Shown in pieces: positions 22,686 to 34,227 of a stretch of DNA of 64,000 bases (the first letter of the stretch is position 1; each line of letters begins with the position of its first letter). Both the position numbers and the translations under genes were made by a program. The stretch comes from Brachionus rotundiformis (lineage: Eukaryota; Rotifera; Eurotatoria; Ploima; Brachionidae). A model generated the notes under the pieces. The model had not been told where the DNA came from, ran no database searches, and saw only the letters and a program-made list of their open reading frames with translations. The DNA lies in the NCBI GenBank assembly GCA_016802295.1, contig JAESIW010000137.1:3379961-3443960 (forward strand). The letters run 5' to 3'.

Positions 22686-24773
22686 TCTTGTTTTCAAATG
22701 ACATTCGATGGACTTAAATCTAAAATGAACGAATTTATTTATAATTAAGACAAAATTTGGGTACTCGTGTTGATTTGGTTAAATTTAAAATAAAAAGATT
22801 GTTAAAAAATGAGTCTTATATCTAAGTTTATTTATTACTTTAAAATGGTTAAAAATATTGAAATTTTCCACTGATAAATCTGTTAAATTATTAATAAGAC
22901 TGAAATTTAAATTTATTTTTTAAATTTACATACAGAATATTTTTGCCAAAATTATCAAATCATATAATTGGAATTATTTCGACATTTTTATTAAATAAAA
23001 TATAATACTGAACAATTGCTAAGGTTCATTTTAATTAGGGATACTCGAATTTCTTTTTTAAATGCATATTACTAAGTTTAATTTATGGTTTAAAAAAATT
23101 AAGTTATTACATTATTGTGTAGGCCATGTTTTTATAATTTGGTTATTGACCTATCTTAAGTAATATCGATTAGCATAAAATTAAACAATTGAAAAAGTAT
23201 TAGTTACGATTCAAGAAATATGAATAAAAACAAGGTCAATGTATAGTAATCTTTAATCAATAGGAGATGTTCATTCATGCTAATTTTCATCAAACAATTA
23301 AAATTTTTGGTATAAAAAATTTTTTTCTTTGATGTTTTTAATATAATAATTTGCATATAATGACTGTATAGGTGATATTTTATACACATTACAAAGTTAT
23401 CATATCGTATCAATAATTTATTTTCAAAAAATGTTGATACAACTTGTTTAAAATCAATAATTAATGAATAACAAAAATTTGAAAAAAAGATAAAAGGTGT
23501 AAAGTTTTTATTTTAAATAAACATGTGACAAGATCCAAAATATTTTGTTTATAAGTGTTTAATTCAATAATTATTAATCACTTTATTTACTGTTTTTTAT
23601 CTATTAAAGTTTTTAATGTTAATTTTTTTAAATATAAAACATCGAAATTATTAAAATCTACTATCGCAAATTAAATAAACTATTTTTATTTTTTTTCATT
23701 CCAACAATTCGATATTTTCTATTCTAATTAAAGCAAAGATTTTAAAAAATCGAAATTTTTCTTCTTATCTTTAGAAAATCTATTCTTTTTTTTTAAATAT
23801 TTTTACTCTCAATTATATTAATCGATGGACTAAAAAGAAGGACCTAATCCATTCTATAAGGTCTAAGGATATCCCTCTAATTATTTAATTAATAATAATA
23901 ATACTATCGCAAATTATTCTTTGAATAGATACCTATATTAATTTTATAATTTTAAAATATCTTATCAAAATCACAAGTTTTTTACAAATAAAAATATAAA
24001 ATTAAAAAGTATTACTATTTACTGATTATTTATTGGTTTATCTCTTCTTAGCTAATGCTACTTCAGAAAATATAAACTAAAAAATCAGAAGAAAAAAATT
24101 AGAAGAAAAATTAAATAGAGATTATATTAATCGATGAAAGATTAAATAAAATATAATATAATATATATAGATTAACTTTAAATGATTTATTAAAATAAAA
24201 TGACAGTCATGTAGCATTTTCAAATATCCCAGATAAGACATTTATATATTTATTTAAATTAAAATCAAAAGCTCTAGCAAAATTTTATCTAAATTGACTT
24301 AAAAGATTCGAATATTTTGACTGATGCTATGATAAAGCATATCTAAATAATTGACTATTAAATAAAAATAAAAAGAATAAAAAATTTCTTTTTCAAGAGA
24401 AATTTCCGGTCTACTAATTGCTCCTGATACCAGAAATTCTTATTACAAGTTAAACAAACATTTAACCTAATTAAAAGTCCCTCCAAAAATTTCAAAAAAA
24501 GTTCTAAATTAAAATTAAATTAACAAACTTAACGCAACCAGATCATGTTTGATTGATTTTGTTCTAAATAAAAAGACAAAGTAAAGCAGAACATTTAAAA
24601 GTTTTAAACCTTAATTAGTGGTATCGTTATTAGAATGCTTCAAAGTTATGTCCAATAAATCCTTAAATTAGCTAAATTATAACTTTTTGAAGAGTATAAA
24701 TTTCCTCTTCCAATCCAAAGAATAATCAAAAATTAAAATAATAATTTTAAAAACTATTAAAAACTGAATAACA
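22686..24773. other. Intergenic, no gene seen
   Basis: About 2.1 kb between divergent genes (IAP minus, ZCCHC24-like plus), so it contains two promoters. Extremely AT-rich with runs of simple sequence; short open frames inside (for example 23204-23413) have no recognisable content. Confidence 0.55.
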
Positions 24774-25253
24774 ATGAATAGCTTAAATGGATATGCTCCA
24801 ACCCCGTACCAAGGAAAAAAAAGGTGTTTTGGAGAATTTACTTGCCAAAATTGTGGAAAAAATTGGAAGAGTGCAAACAGCAAAGCCAATACTCCTCAAG
24901 AATGCACTCGCTGTCACACATTTGTCTTTCCGTCAAAACAAAGTTCTTTAGATAATGTTTTTAAAGAACTTAGAAACAATCGGGAACTTAAATTTGCCTA
25001 TCTCGATCAAATTACTAAACAAAATGAATTGAGGGAAGAAAAAAAATTTACAAATCAAGTCAACAAAAAAGCCACTTTGCACCAGTCTGCATCAATCAAC
25101 CAATACTCTTGTCAAATTGATAAATTTGCATCTGTTTCTCCTACATCCTCCAATTCATCATCTAATTCAAATAGTCCATCATTTTTTATTAGACCAAATC
25201 CAATCACTGCTTTTGACTTTCAAGACTGCTTCGGTGGTATTTCTAGATTTTAA
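24774..25253 (+). CDS. ZCCHC24-like zinc-finger protein without the CCHC knuckle
   Basis: Intronless, 159 residues. The segment TPYQGKKRCFGEFTCQNCGK, then SANSKANTPQECTRCHTFVFP closely matches the C-terminal zinc-binding block of vertebrate ZCCHC24, recalled as TPYQGKKRCFGEYKC...GQECIKCH. Two CxxC pairs (CQNC, CTRC) and the Cys before FGE would bind zinc. This block is at residues 9-55, near the N terminus; the CCHC knuckle that precedes it in vertebrates is absent, and I find no upstream exon for it. The rest is a Lys/Glu-rich helix and a Ser/Asn-rich tail. The related 3CxxC zinc fingers include ZAR1 proteins that bind maternal mRNA, so an RNA-binding role is possible but not shown. Confidence 0.75.
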   Translation: MNSLNGYAPTPYQGKKRCFGEFTCQNCGKNWKSANSKANTPQECTRCHTFVFPSKQSSLDNVFKELRNNRELKFAYLDQITKQNELREEKKFTNQVNKKATLHQSASINQYSCQIDKFASVSPTSSNSSSNSNSPSFFIRPNPITAFDFQDCFGGISRF

Positions 25254-25983
25254 ATTTCACTCATTTGTCAATAAACATCAAATTGACAACTACAAAAATC
25301 ATTTAAATAAAAATGATTTAAATCTGAATTTTACCCGTACTTTTTTTTTAATATTTGTGTATTTTACAATTTTTATTAGAATTTGTATTATCTTTTTATT
25401 AAATAAAATTAATTAAAATATAAGAATTTGATAATTAATTTTTTTTAAATAAAACACACATGACATTCCAGAGCTTTGAATTATTGTTTTTAGCAATAAT
25501 AATTTAATTGCTGGCTTAATTTAAATTATTTTTTTTCAAAATTAAAAAAAAAATCAAACATATAAGACTTATTTAACCTATGTATTATAATAAAATACGG
25601 AACAATTTAATACTGAGAAGAGTTACTTTTATTTTGGAACATTTTTGGTTTAATCTTTCTTATTAAATTAATATTTTTTTTTTCAATTAAGAAAAATAAT
25701 CAGTCGATGTATCTTATTAAATGAAAATTTGATGTCACTTTAGAATTTGTCGAGAAATTAATGTGAAAAATGCATATTTAATTAATTGCTATTTGTAATG
25801 TACGTATTCTCAATGAAAATTTACATTGTTTATGATAAGAGCGTAATTTTTTTTAAGAATAAATAAACCCATTAAATTAATAATTTCAAATTTATTAATA
25901 ATGAGTAAGCTTTACATAATTTAAATAATTTAATAATATTCCTAAAAGATAAAGAAAAGAAAAAGAAAATAAATGAGAATGAC
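25254..25983. other. Intergenic, no gene seen
   Basis: About 730 bases of AT-rich spacer between two plus-strand genes, with no supported feature. Confidence 0.6.
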
Positions 25984-27194
25984 ATGGCATTGATTGAATT
26001 TGATGATGAAAGTCGTGACATAATTAGAATCATCGAATTGAATAATCGAAATTTCTCCAATCTTAACATTGGTAAAAAATACAGCTTCAAATTTGAAAAT
26101 AAATGGAACCTTGTTCGCTTAAGGTTTATTGGTAAGAGTAAAAATATGATAGGCTATGATTTTTACTATAAACAAAAATTTAAAGGAACACTTGACGAGT
26201 GTCATCAAGAATTTGAAAAAATAAGTGAAATAGAAGAGTCAGAGAACCAAAAAATATCTTTTAATAATTCAATTAATCAAGCTGGACGCTGCAAAAATTA
26301 TGATTTAAACCATGAAGCTTTTGTCCAAAGAATTAGACAATTAGAACTTGTCTTGGTTGAAAAACAGATAAGAATTCAAAATTTAGAAAAACAGCTACAG
26401 GAACAAGAAGAAATTAACTTAGCGTTAAAAAATACGTTTAGTAATCTGAAAAATGCTTTTTTATTAAATTAATTCTAAATCAATTAATTTAGACGATAAA
26501 GACATAGCGTTTCTAAAAAAACTAAGTATTAACTTTCTAAAGGTGTTTGGAACCCAAGAGGATACTGTAGAATCATTTGATGATGAAAATTTGGCTAATT
26601 TTCCAATTTCTAATTCAGACATTAGTATTTTATCTAAAAATTATCCTGATGTAACATTACCACTGGATGTTAAATACAAAGTCCAAAGTTACTTGTCAAA
26701 TCCTAACGAGACACCATCATCAGCATTCAGAAAAGTAATAACTGCATTAATACCTGATTCAGAAGAATGGGCAACTAGTAATAGAATATTAATTGTTGAT
26801 AAATACAAAGACCAAGTTCATGCATCTTATGGTAATTTAAATTTAGTACTGGTTCAAAAATACAAAAGCATTTATATTAGAATATGTAAAAATGTTCAAG
26901 CCTGGTTTTGATTATAATGCAGCTGAGGCGGAATTAAGAAAAATCGCCTCAGAGCGTCGTAGAGACTTGAAAAAGATTGGTTATATATTTGAAACTTACA
27001 AGGAAGCTAACGAAACTTTTTGTCGCTACAGAATTGCTCATAGGCCTTTTGTAGCTGATAATCAGGATTATGCTTTAGAAGACCTAAAACCAAATATTGG
27101 TGAATCATTCAATGAGAGTGATTATTTCCAAGATGGTGAATATAATGAAAATGCAAAACGACAAAAAGTATGCGACTATGAATCAGATGAATAG
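25984..27194 (+). CDS. Coiled-coil protein with possible BEN domain
   Basis: Three exons, 25984-26440, 26493-26831, 26881-27194; introns 52 and 49 nt; 369 residues. What first looks like three overlapping small genes joins in frame by GT/AG splicing. N-terminal part (1-60): a small beta-rich region (ALIEFDDESRDIIRIIELNN, GKKYSFKFENKW). Residues about 115-152 form a coiled coil (IRQLELVLVEKQIRIQNLEK). The part after about 190 (VTLPLDVKYKVQSYLSN, AFRKVITALIPDSEEWATSN) has the spacing and helical character of a BEN DNA-binding domain, and the layout (small N-terminal domain, coiled coil, BEN) resembles BEND5. That match is by eye and weak. The C terminus is acidic with KRQK, a possible nuclear signal. 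If right, a nuclear transcription regulator; otherwise unrecognised. Confidence 0.65.
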
Positions 27195-27780
27195 AACTGG
27201 ATTTTTTTGGAATATTAAGTTAGTTCTTTAAATCATTAGAAGTAACTTAAAATTATTGAATTTTAAAAATTGTCCTTTTTTTTTTGATTCAAGTATTAGC
27301 GTTCTTTAATTATAATAGAATGTTTTGTTAAAATTGTAGATAGAATTTTTTTGTTAAATTTATTTTTATACAGGTTTAACTGTTTCCAAAATTTATGGTA
27401 AAATTAAAAGATAATTTAGTCAGAGTTTCTGTACAAAAAGCATAGATTTAATGTTTTTGGTACAATACTCATTTGATATTAAATTGAGCTCTTTTTTTAA
27501 ACTATTTTTATTCAATTATTTTTTAATCATTTGGTTAAGAAAAGGAAAAATTTGATTCTAAAAAACTTTACGTTCTCATACAAATAAATTACAAATAAAA
27601 TTAAATATAAATTTAAATTTTTTTATTTAATTGTTAATAAAACAACAACTAGATTAAATAATAGAAAAATTGCTTTAACCAAAAGCTTATTTTTTTTATT
27701 TTTTTTTAATATACTCGATTAAATAAAGCATCTAACAAACTAAAAATTTAAAAAATATATTTTCATTTGTACTTAAACTT
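27195..27780. other. Intergenic between convergent genes
   Basis: About 590 bases shared as 3' flank by the plus-strand coiled-coil gene and the minus-strand P450. No gene seen. Confidence 0.6.
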
Positions 27781-29485
27781 TTAATCTCTGCGTGTTAATT
27801 TTAAATGATAATTAAAAGGTCTACGCAAAACTCCTAGATAACCATCTTTTTCTGAATAGTCAAAATTTTTATCAGGCACGTATTCAAATTGAAATCGCTG
27901 AATTAAATTGGCAACAACCAAGAACAAGATTTGTCTTGATAAATTATCACCGATGCATGTTCGTGGTGCAACACCAAATGGTATAAATGACTCACTAAAT
28001 GATTTTAAATTTTTGTTCTCATCGAACCATTGCTCCGGTACCAATTCATTATGAGTATTCCAATAGCGCGAGTCTCTGTGTATGGCGTATGCATTAATTA
28101 AGACAGTGGTATCTTTTGGCAAGACATATTTGTCTATTTGTACATCATTGCTTGTCGATCGTGGAATCAAGGCCTGTGTGGAAGACAAACGCAGTATCTC
28201 ATTCAAACAGGCTTCAGTGTAAGGCAAATTGGACCTGTGCTTTGAATAGATTAAACCAGAGCTTCCAACTGTGTGCACTATTTCGTTGAAAATGTTTTCC
28301 TGTATTTTTTGATTCTTTGACAAATAATACAAAGCCCAAGAAAGCGTAAAACCAGTGGTGCATGTTCCTGCCATCATAAGTGTAAAGCTTAAATTTCAAA
28401 TTAAATAATTTAAATAAACAGAAATATTTTTCTCCAAATTACTATTGTACTAAAATATCCTTTTCGGAATAGTTATCGTTGTCCATAAGAATTTTCTTAG
28501 ATTGTAAATTTTCACTATGTTTGTTCAAAACAAAATCAGCAAAATTATTTATAACTTCTGGAGTATAGTTGGATTTGTAAGCACCGAAAGCCTGTGATAA
28601 AAAGTCATAAAAAGAGTTGATTCTTTTGCTTAAAAAATGTATTGTTTTCCTATCAAAAAGAGCGCTTAACTTGTCGAAATTGGTCATAGATGGTAAATTT
28701 AAGGAGTTCAACGATTCAGAAATATTATTTATTTGAACTTTGACTGGAGCTTGAGGATCCAAATCGTAATCAAATCTAATACCTAAGCCTAAATATGTGA
28801 CATAATTTGTGGCTATTTGTTGCAAGTAAATTGGTGCATCTTGAACTAGACCATCTTCTTTTCCCAAATGAATTGAATAATGATTAGCTTTTTCCTCTTT
28901 CTCAAATAATTTTTCCTGATCAATAAACTCCTTGTTGACAAAGTCTATCAAAAATTGCAGCTCATCAATCAGCTTGTTCTCAAAATTTGGGTCTTTTCCA
29001 ATTATTGTATGTAATCCTTGTAAAGATGATTTTCTAATTTCTAACAATTCTTTGCTAAACATTCGAAAAAAAGATCCAAGGTAACCTTTTGAAACAAAGT
29101 TTAGCAGCAAATTTTTTGGTCTGTCAGCAATTGGTTCAGCTTTGTTGACTTTTTGGGAGAATTTTTTCACAGATTCTATAGAGTTGAGAAAAACAATTTT
29201 TTTTGAGCCACTAAAAAAACTATCCAAACTTAAGCTACATTCATTTGGATAAGCTTTTTGCAATTGAGTCAAATAATGCTCATGATCTTCTTGAAGATTT
29301 TTCAAAAAATCTTTTTTATTCTTTCCCAAATCGTTTTCTTTAGTGAAACAAATTTCATCCGGAAGTAAGTTTTTGGACTTTAATAGCTTCTTTAATACTG
29401 CGTAGCTGATTAAACCAATAGAGAAGGCAAATAAAGCCAATTGAACATTTTTGTTTAAATAAGTGTTCAGAATTTTTCCAGTCAT
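27781..29485 (-). CDS. Cytochrome P450 monooxygenase
   Basis: Two exons, 29485-28443 and 28387-27781, one 55-nt intron; 549 residues. The spliced join restores the I-helix region LVQYFTLMMAGTCTTG, containing the oxygen-binding AGxxT motif. The K-helix has ExxR (NEILRLS) followed by a PEQWFD version of the PERF motif, and the heme loop is FIPFGVAPRTCIG with the axial cysteine at about residue 492. The N terminus has a hydrophobic anchor (LALFAFSIGLISYAV), so it is an ER membrane enzyme. All key residues are present. The subfamily cannot be told by eye; the N-terminal half is highly divergent from the well-known animal clans. Substrate unknown. Confidence 0.93.
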
Positions 29486-31194
29486 TTTAAATCTAAATTT
29501 AAAACTAATAAATTATAAAAATAAAAAAGGTGTTTTTTCTAAGTTTAATGTTTTTGCGTAATTTATAATATAATTATGCGTTAGCAAAACTATTTAAACG
29601 CGCTTTAAATTAACATTAGAAACAACTGATACAGTTTAAAACAAATAGCTTAAAGTCATATGATAAATCATAGAATGGTAAATTCAAGTAGATGAAACAA
29701 AGATGTTCTCTTATAACCTTCTAGTCACTAATTTCAAGAATAATGAAAATATATTAGTAAATTATTAGCGTTCATATCAATTCAGTTAATTTATTAAATA
29801 AAAAAGTTTGACTAAATTCAATCTTGAAAGTAAGTCTTTTTTGCGCAGCAAAATGATTGTTGCTTATTGAATAGGAACACTTAAAAAAATTAAATAAAAA
29901 TATACAATTTTTGTTTTTTTTTTTAATTATTTAGTTATAAGCTTGGTAAAGAAAACTAAAGCACACCCATCATTTTAAAAGACAAAGCTTTAATTTTAAA
30001 ACAAACAGTTTTGGCGGGGAATTTGTCGAAATACAGACAATCAAACTGTTCAAAATTAAAATAAAATGAAAATAAAATTTAAATTAAAAACTAATTGAAA
30101 TTTATTAATTTTTGATTAAATTAAATTTATTATAAATTTAAAATTATAATGTGAGTATGTTAAATGAATGTAAGATACCATATCTTTAAATGATTTGATA
30201 AATTAAAAACTCTAATTTTTTCATAACTAATAATAAATGATTTTACAAATATATTTTTATATGTAATGTTCAATGATAAAATATGCTCTAGGAAAAAAAG
30301 CAATTAATCCTTAAAAATGAAAAGGAAAAAGGATATAAAGACAATAAGAGAAATATATGAAATATAATAAATATTAACGTCATAATTTTAGTTTAAATAT
30401 TATTTACCTTAAAGATAATAATATTCAAATGAAATGTTTTATTAAGAGTTGAATTAAAAGCTTTAAGATAAAATCTAAAATTTTTTAGAAAGATTATTTT
30501 TTTTACTTTGAAATTAGATAATTACTCTAAAAACAAACAAGTCTGTTTTATAAAAAATTGTGCTTTTATTTTTTAAATACATTTTGATTTAAAATAAAAA
30601 GCTTTGAATTAATTATGAAAAAATCTTTGATTGATATTTAATTTGATTTATTTTAACTTATTTTGGTCCGAATTTTTTTAAAATGCTTGTTATTTTATGA
30701 TTGTTAAATTATCGTTTATTTAAAAGTTATTTAATATTATTTATTTATGTTTTACTTGAAAAGTCTTAAAATAATACTTAAGAATCTAAAAAAAAGTATG
30801 TCATTATTTATATTCTTAGGACAATTTCAGCCAAATTGATTTTGACTATTTCAACTTTTGATTAGATATATAAAAATCTGTCGACTCACACAAGACTTAT
30901 TAACTCTTATTCCATTTAGATGAAATGATTACAACGATTTTTTTTATCTCTTTCGTAGGACCTTGATTTTGACTAATTGATGAAGGAGAGGCAAATTTTT
31001 ATAAGATGATTCTAAATTTAAAATATCTTTAAAAAAAAGATGGTTATTTCTCTATGTTTTAAATTTATTCTATTGAATCTAATTGGCAATGAAAACTTGG
31101 GAAAAGTGACATAACTTTATATGTCATTATAAATAGTACAATTTTGCCAAATTAAAATTTTAACTAAAAATTATTAGCTATTGAAGCACAAGCA
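29486..31194. other. Intergenic between divergent genes
   Basis: About 1.7 kb between the P450 (minus) and the countin-like gene (plus). It contains one copy of a dispersed repeat (29741-29855) about 250 bases upstream of the P450 start. Otherwise no gene is seen. Confidence 0.55.
29741..29855 (+). repeat. Dispersed direct repeat, copy 1
   Basis: About 110 bases matching 32545-32650 in the same orientation. The best shared run is catatcaattcagttaatt, with attagcg before it and ttattaaata and cgcagcaaaat after it. Function unknown. Confidence 0.75.
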
Positions 31195-32157
31195 ATGATC
31201 GGCGTAAGATTAGCTATGAATATTAAGCTATTATAAAATTAACAATATTTTTATTTAAGATAACTAAAATAGTTGTAGGCTGTTTATTAATTTTTCAATT
31301 AATAAATGCCGAAAGACATGAGCCTAGACCATTTGGACGAGTCTCAGGACAAAGCTTCTTACCAAATAAAGCAATGAATACAAAATTGATAAATATTAAA
31401 TCAGATGTTCATCCATTTACTTTTGGTGGCCCTCAGAGCTTAATTCCTAAAGTTCGCTATGGTCTCAGCTTTTGCAAAACATGCATCAATTTTGCTGACC
31501 AAGCTCTAGATACTTTACTAAATGCAATTTTAAATGTTGGCGTTGTTGGTGAATGCTCATCTCTATGCCAATATGTGGCTGAAAAAATCGGTAGTGAGAT
31601 AGCTGGAGTAGTTTGCGATCTCCTCTGCGACTATGTTGGTATTAAGGAATTTATAAGCATCATTGAAAAAGCTGATTTAGATCCTATTTGGTATTGTGAA
31701 TTGCTTAAAGCTTGTCCAATAAACGATCATGGTGATGCTAAAATTACCAACTTTAGTGTTGTACCATCCCAAGGACCACAAGGAACTTTTACAATTAAAC
31801 TTAACTACGTAAGCAATAATGGCACAGGAACTGGCGAAATGTACATAGGAGTTAGAACTGTTGATAAAATCCCAGTCGAGGACTCATTTTTATTAGAGGC
31901 TTCAAATCCAGGTCAATATCAGACCGAAATAAGACTTAACGCTGTTCCTGATCCTGATTGTGACCCAACTCAAGGTTTCTGTGAAGAATGGTTACCTGGA
32001 ACATATACTGTAGAAACTGGTAATAACAAATATTGTAAATGTATCTTCATTTTTTTAATTTTAATTTTCCTAAGCTATCTGTAATGGTGAATGTGGAAGC
32101 TTGCATCCTCATAGTCAAATCTATGACCAAGCAACAACTCAATTCACAATTGTTTAG
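31195..32157 (+). CDS. Countin-like secreted protein with saposin B-type domain
   Basis: Three exons, 31195-31203, 31260-32034, 32075-32157; introns 56 and 40 nt; 288 residues. The first coding exon is only nine bases (MIG) and joins to a signal-peptide core (KIVVGCLLIFQLINA). A saposin B-type domain (about 72-158) has paired cysteines at 75/78, 102/106, 122/126 and 149/155, including VVCDLLCDYVGI. A beta-rich domain follows (FSVVPSQGPQGTFTIKLNY), and the last exon adds CNGECGSLHPHS. These landmarks match Dictyostelium countin, a secreted subunit of the cell-counting factor that sets aggregate size. By homology the protein is extracellular and may bind lipid; its role in an animal is not known. 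Without the last exon the frame reads into a false hydrophobic tail. Confidence 0.85.
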
Positions 32158-34227
32158 ATTAAAATGTACAGAAAAAATTCATGTTTTGATTATTTCTTAT
32201 TAATAAACTTATTAGAATAATAATCAATTGAGAATTCTCTTCGAAAAGTCTGAACATCTAATTAGAATTTCCACTTCGTCCGATTAATTTATACGCTTAA
32301 TTGGGCCTTCCATGATAAAACATAGTGCAAAAAAACATACTTAAAAATCTTTATTCAAGCTAAAAACTCATTATTATAAAGAGTGTTTGATATTTTTTTA
32401 GTAAATAAATGTTAGTCTAGTGATATTTATAAAAACTCACATAGAGACTGGAGTATTTATTTTAATCCAAATAATTATTACAATGGCCAATATTTATTCA
32501 AAATTAGCCTTTTGGACACGGATTAATACTTAACCACGCATTATCGATGAAAACATATTAGATAAAAATATTAGCGATCATATCAATTCAGTTAATTTAT
32601 TAAATAAATAATTTTAATTAGAATTAAGTTTTTTTTTACGCAGCAAAATTAAGTATAACTTAATCGTTTAAAATAATAAATTAATTAATACTTAAATAAT
32701 TGTGAACTTAGTGGTTTCATATGTGAATGTTTATGCTTGTTTATAGTTAAGAAAAAATATATAAATTTTATTGACATTTTTATCTAGAATTTAAATTCTG
32801 TACTGAAATATTTTTTTAAAACTTCACAATGTCACATCTACAAAATCTTTTCATTTCGTGATAATAATTTTTGTCATGTAATGATTTACTAATAATTAGC
32901 CAAACATAATTGTACTGTTTAAAATAATAAAAATAAACGCAATGATATTTCTCGGGTTTTGAGAAAAAATTATTGATTGTTATTATGATAAAAACAATTT
33001 TTGAAGCGTTAAAACGAACTAATATATACCTCAATTAAAATACTATGAATAAACTATGTTTATCTGAATTAGTGTTAAAAATAATGAAAAAAAATGAAGA
33101 ATATAATATCCTGGAAATGTCAATTTAGATAAATATTTTATCAGCTTTTAAATTACTTTTGGAGAAAACAAAAAGGCAAAAATTTGGAAAAAATATTTTT
33201 TTTGACAAACTGAAAATTAGAAGCAACTTTTATTAGTTTAAGTATTTTACCCTAGTAAACTTTTCATTTGAACTGAAAATTCTATTATATTGTATGTTTT
33301 AAATTATTTTTCAAGAATTTGAATTAATTTTCGAAACATCATGATAAACAAGTATATTTAAAATTGATTCTATTTTGTTAATAACCACAAATTAGAATTG
33401 AATGGCCATAATTTTGATTAATGATTTTAAATAGATTAAATAAAAAGCAACCTTAATATTAATTATTTATTAATGTTGATCATTTGACAGTTTTAAAATT
33501 AAACTAATTAAATTTATTAGATTATAAGTTTTAATCGAAACACCTCGAATTTGTCACGATTGTTAAATTTTATTTCAATAGAATATCAACTTTATCCTTT
33601 ATATCTAATTGACTATTAAAATTATCTATTAATCTCAATTTTATTGTATTTACATGTTTCTTTTTTAATTTTCGATTGCGCTCTGTTTTGTTTAACTAAA
33701 ATTAAATATTTGACAAAAAATAATGTAATTCCGGAATTTTGAAGTGATGAATCCAAATAGCAGAAAAACTTTTAATAATTAAGTAGTAAAAATAAAGTAT
33801 TTCTACAAAGATTTTATTGTTTGTTATTTGATTTTATAAATATGCTTTTTTACTCACTTAATTTAGTGGGAATTTGACCGAATCTTGACTGCGCTCCTAG
33901 TGCTGATGAATTATTTTTCAATTGTTTCTGGGATTTAAATTTTAATAAACTCAATTTTATTAAATAAGAGAGTAAAAGTTGTATTTTAAAACTTTATTAA
34001 TTTACAAATTATAACTGGCAAATTTCTTTAGGAAAAAAATATAAACTTAATAAAAGATATTTACAATTAAAGGCGAAAAACGAAGCTAGAAAGTGCAACA
34101 ATATTTTTTCATACAACTTTAAAAATTAACTTATTTTAAATTTCGGATCATTTCATTAAAAGTAAAATTAAATTAAATAAAATTCACTGAGTTTAGATTT
34201 TATTTCAAATTGGTTTGCTTGTTGAGC
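32158..34227. other. Intergenic between convergent genes
   Basis: About 2.1 kb between the countin-like stop and the anosmin-1 stop. It contains the second copy of the dispersed repeat (32545-32650). Nothing else is supported. Confidence 0.55.
32545..32650 (+). repeat. Dispersed direct repeat, copy 2
   Basis: Matches 29741-29855 in the same orientation across about 105 bases with a few substitutions and a short deletion. Together the copies bracket the countin-like gene at a distance of 2.8 kb. Confidence 0.75.

Noticed and set aside
26441..26911. Two separate small genes after 26472
   Set aside because: In-frame GT/AG introns of 52 and 49 nt join them to the upstream coiled-coil exon.
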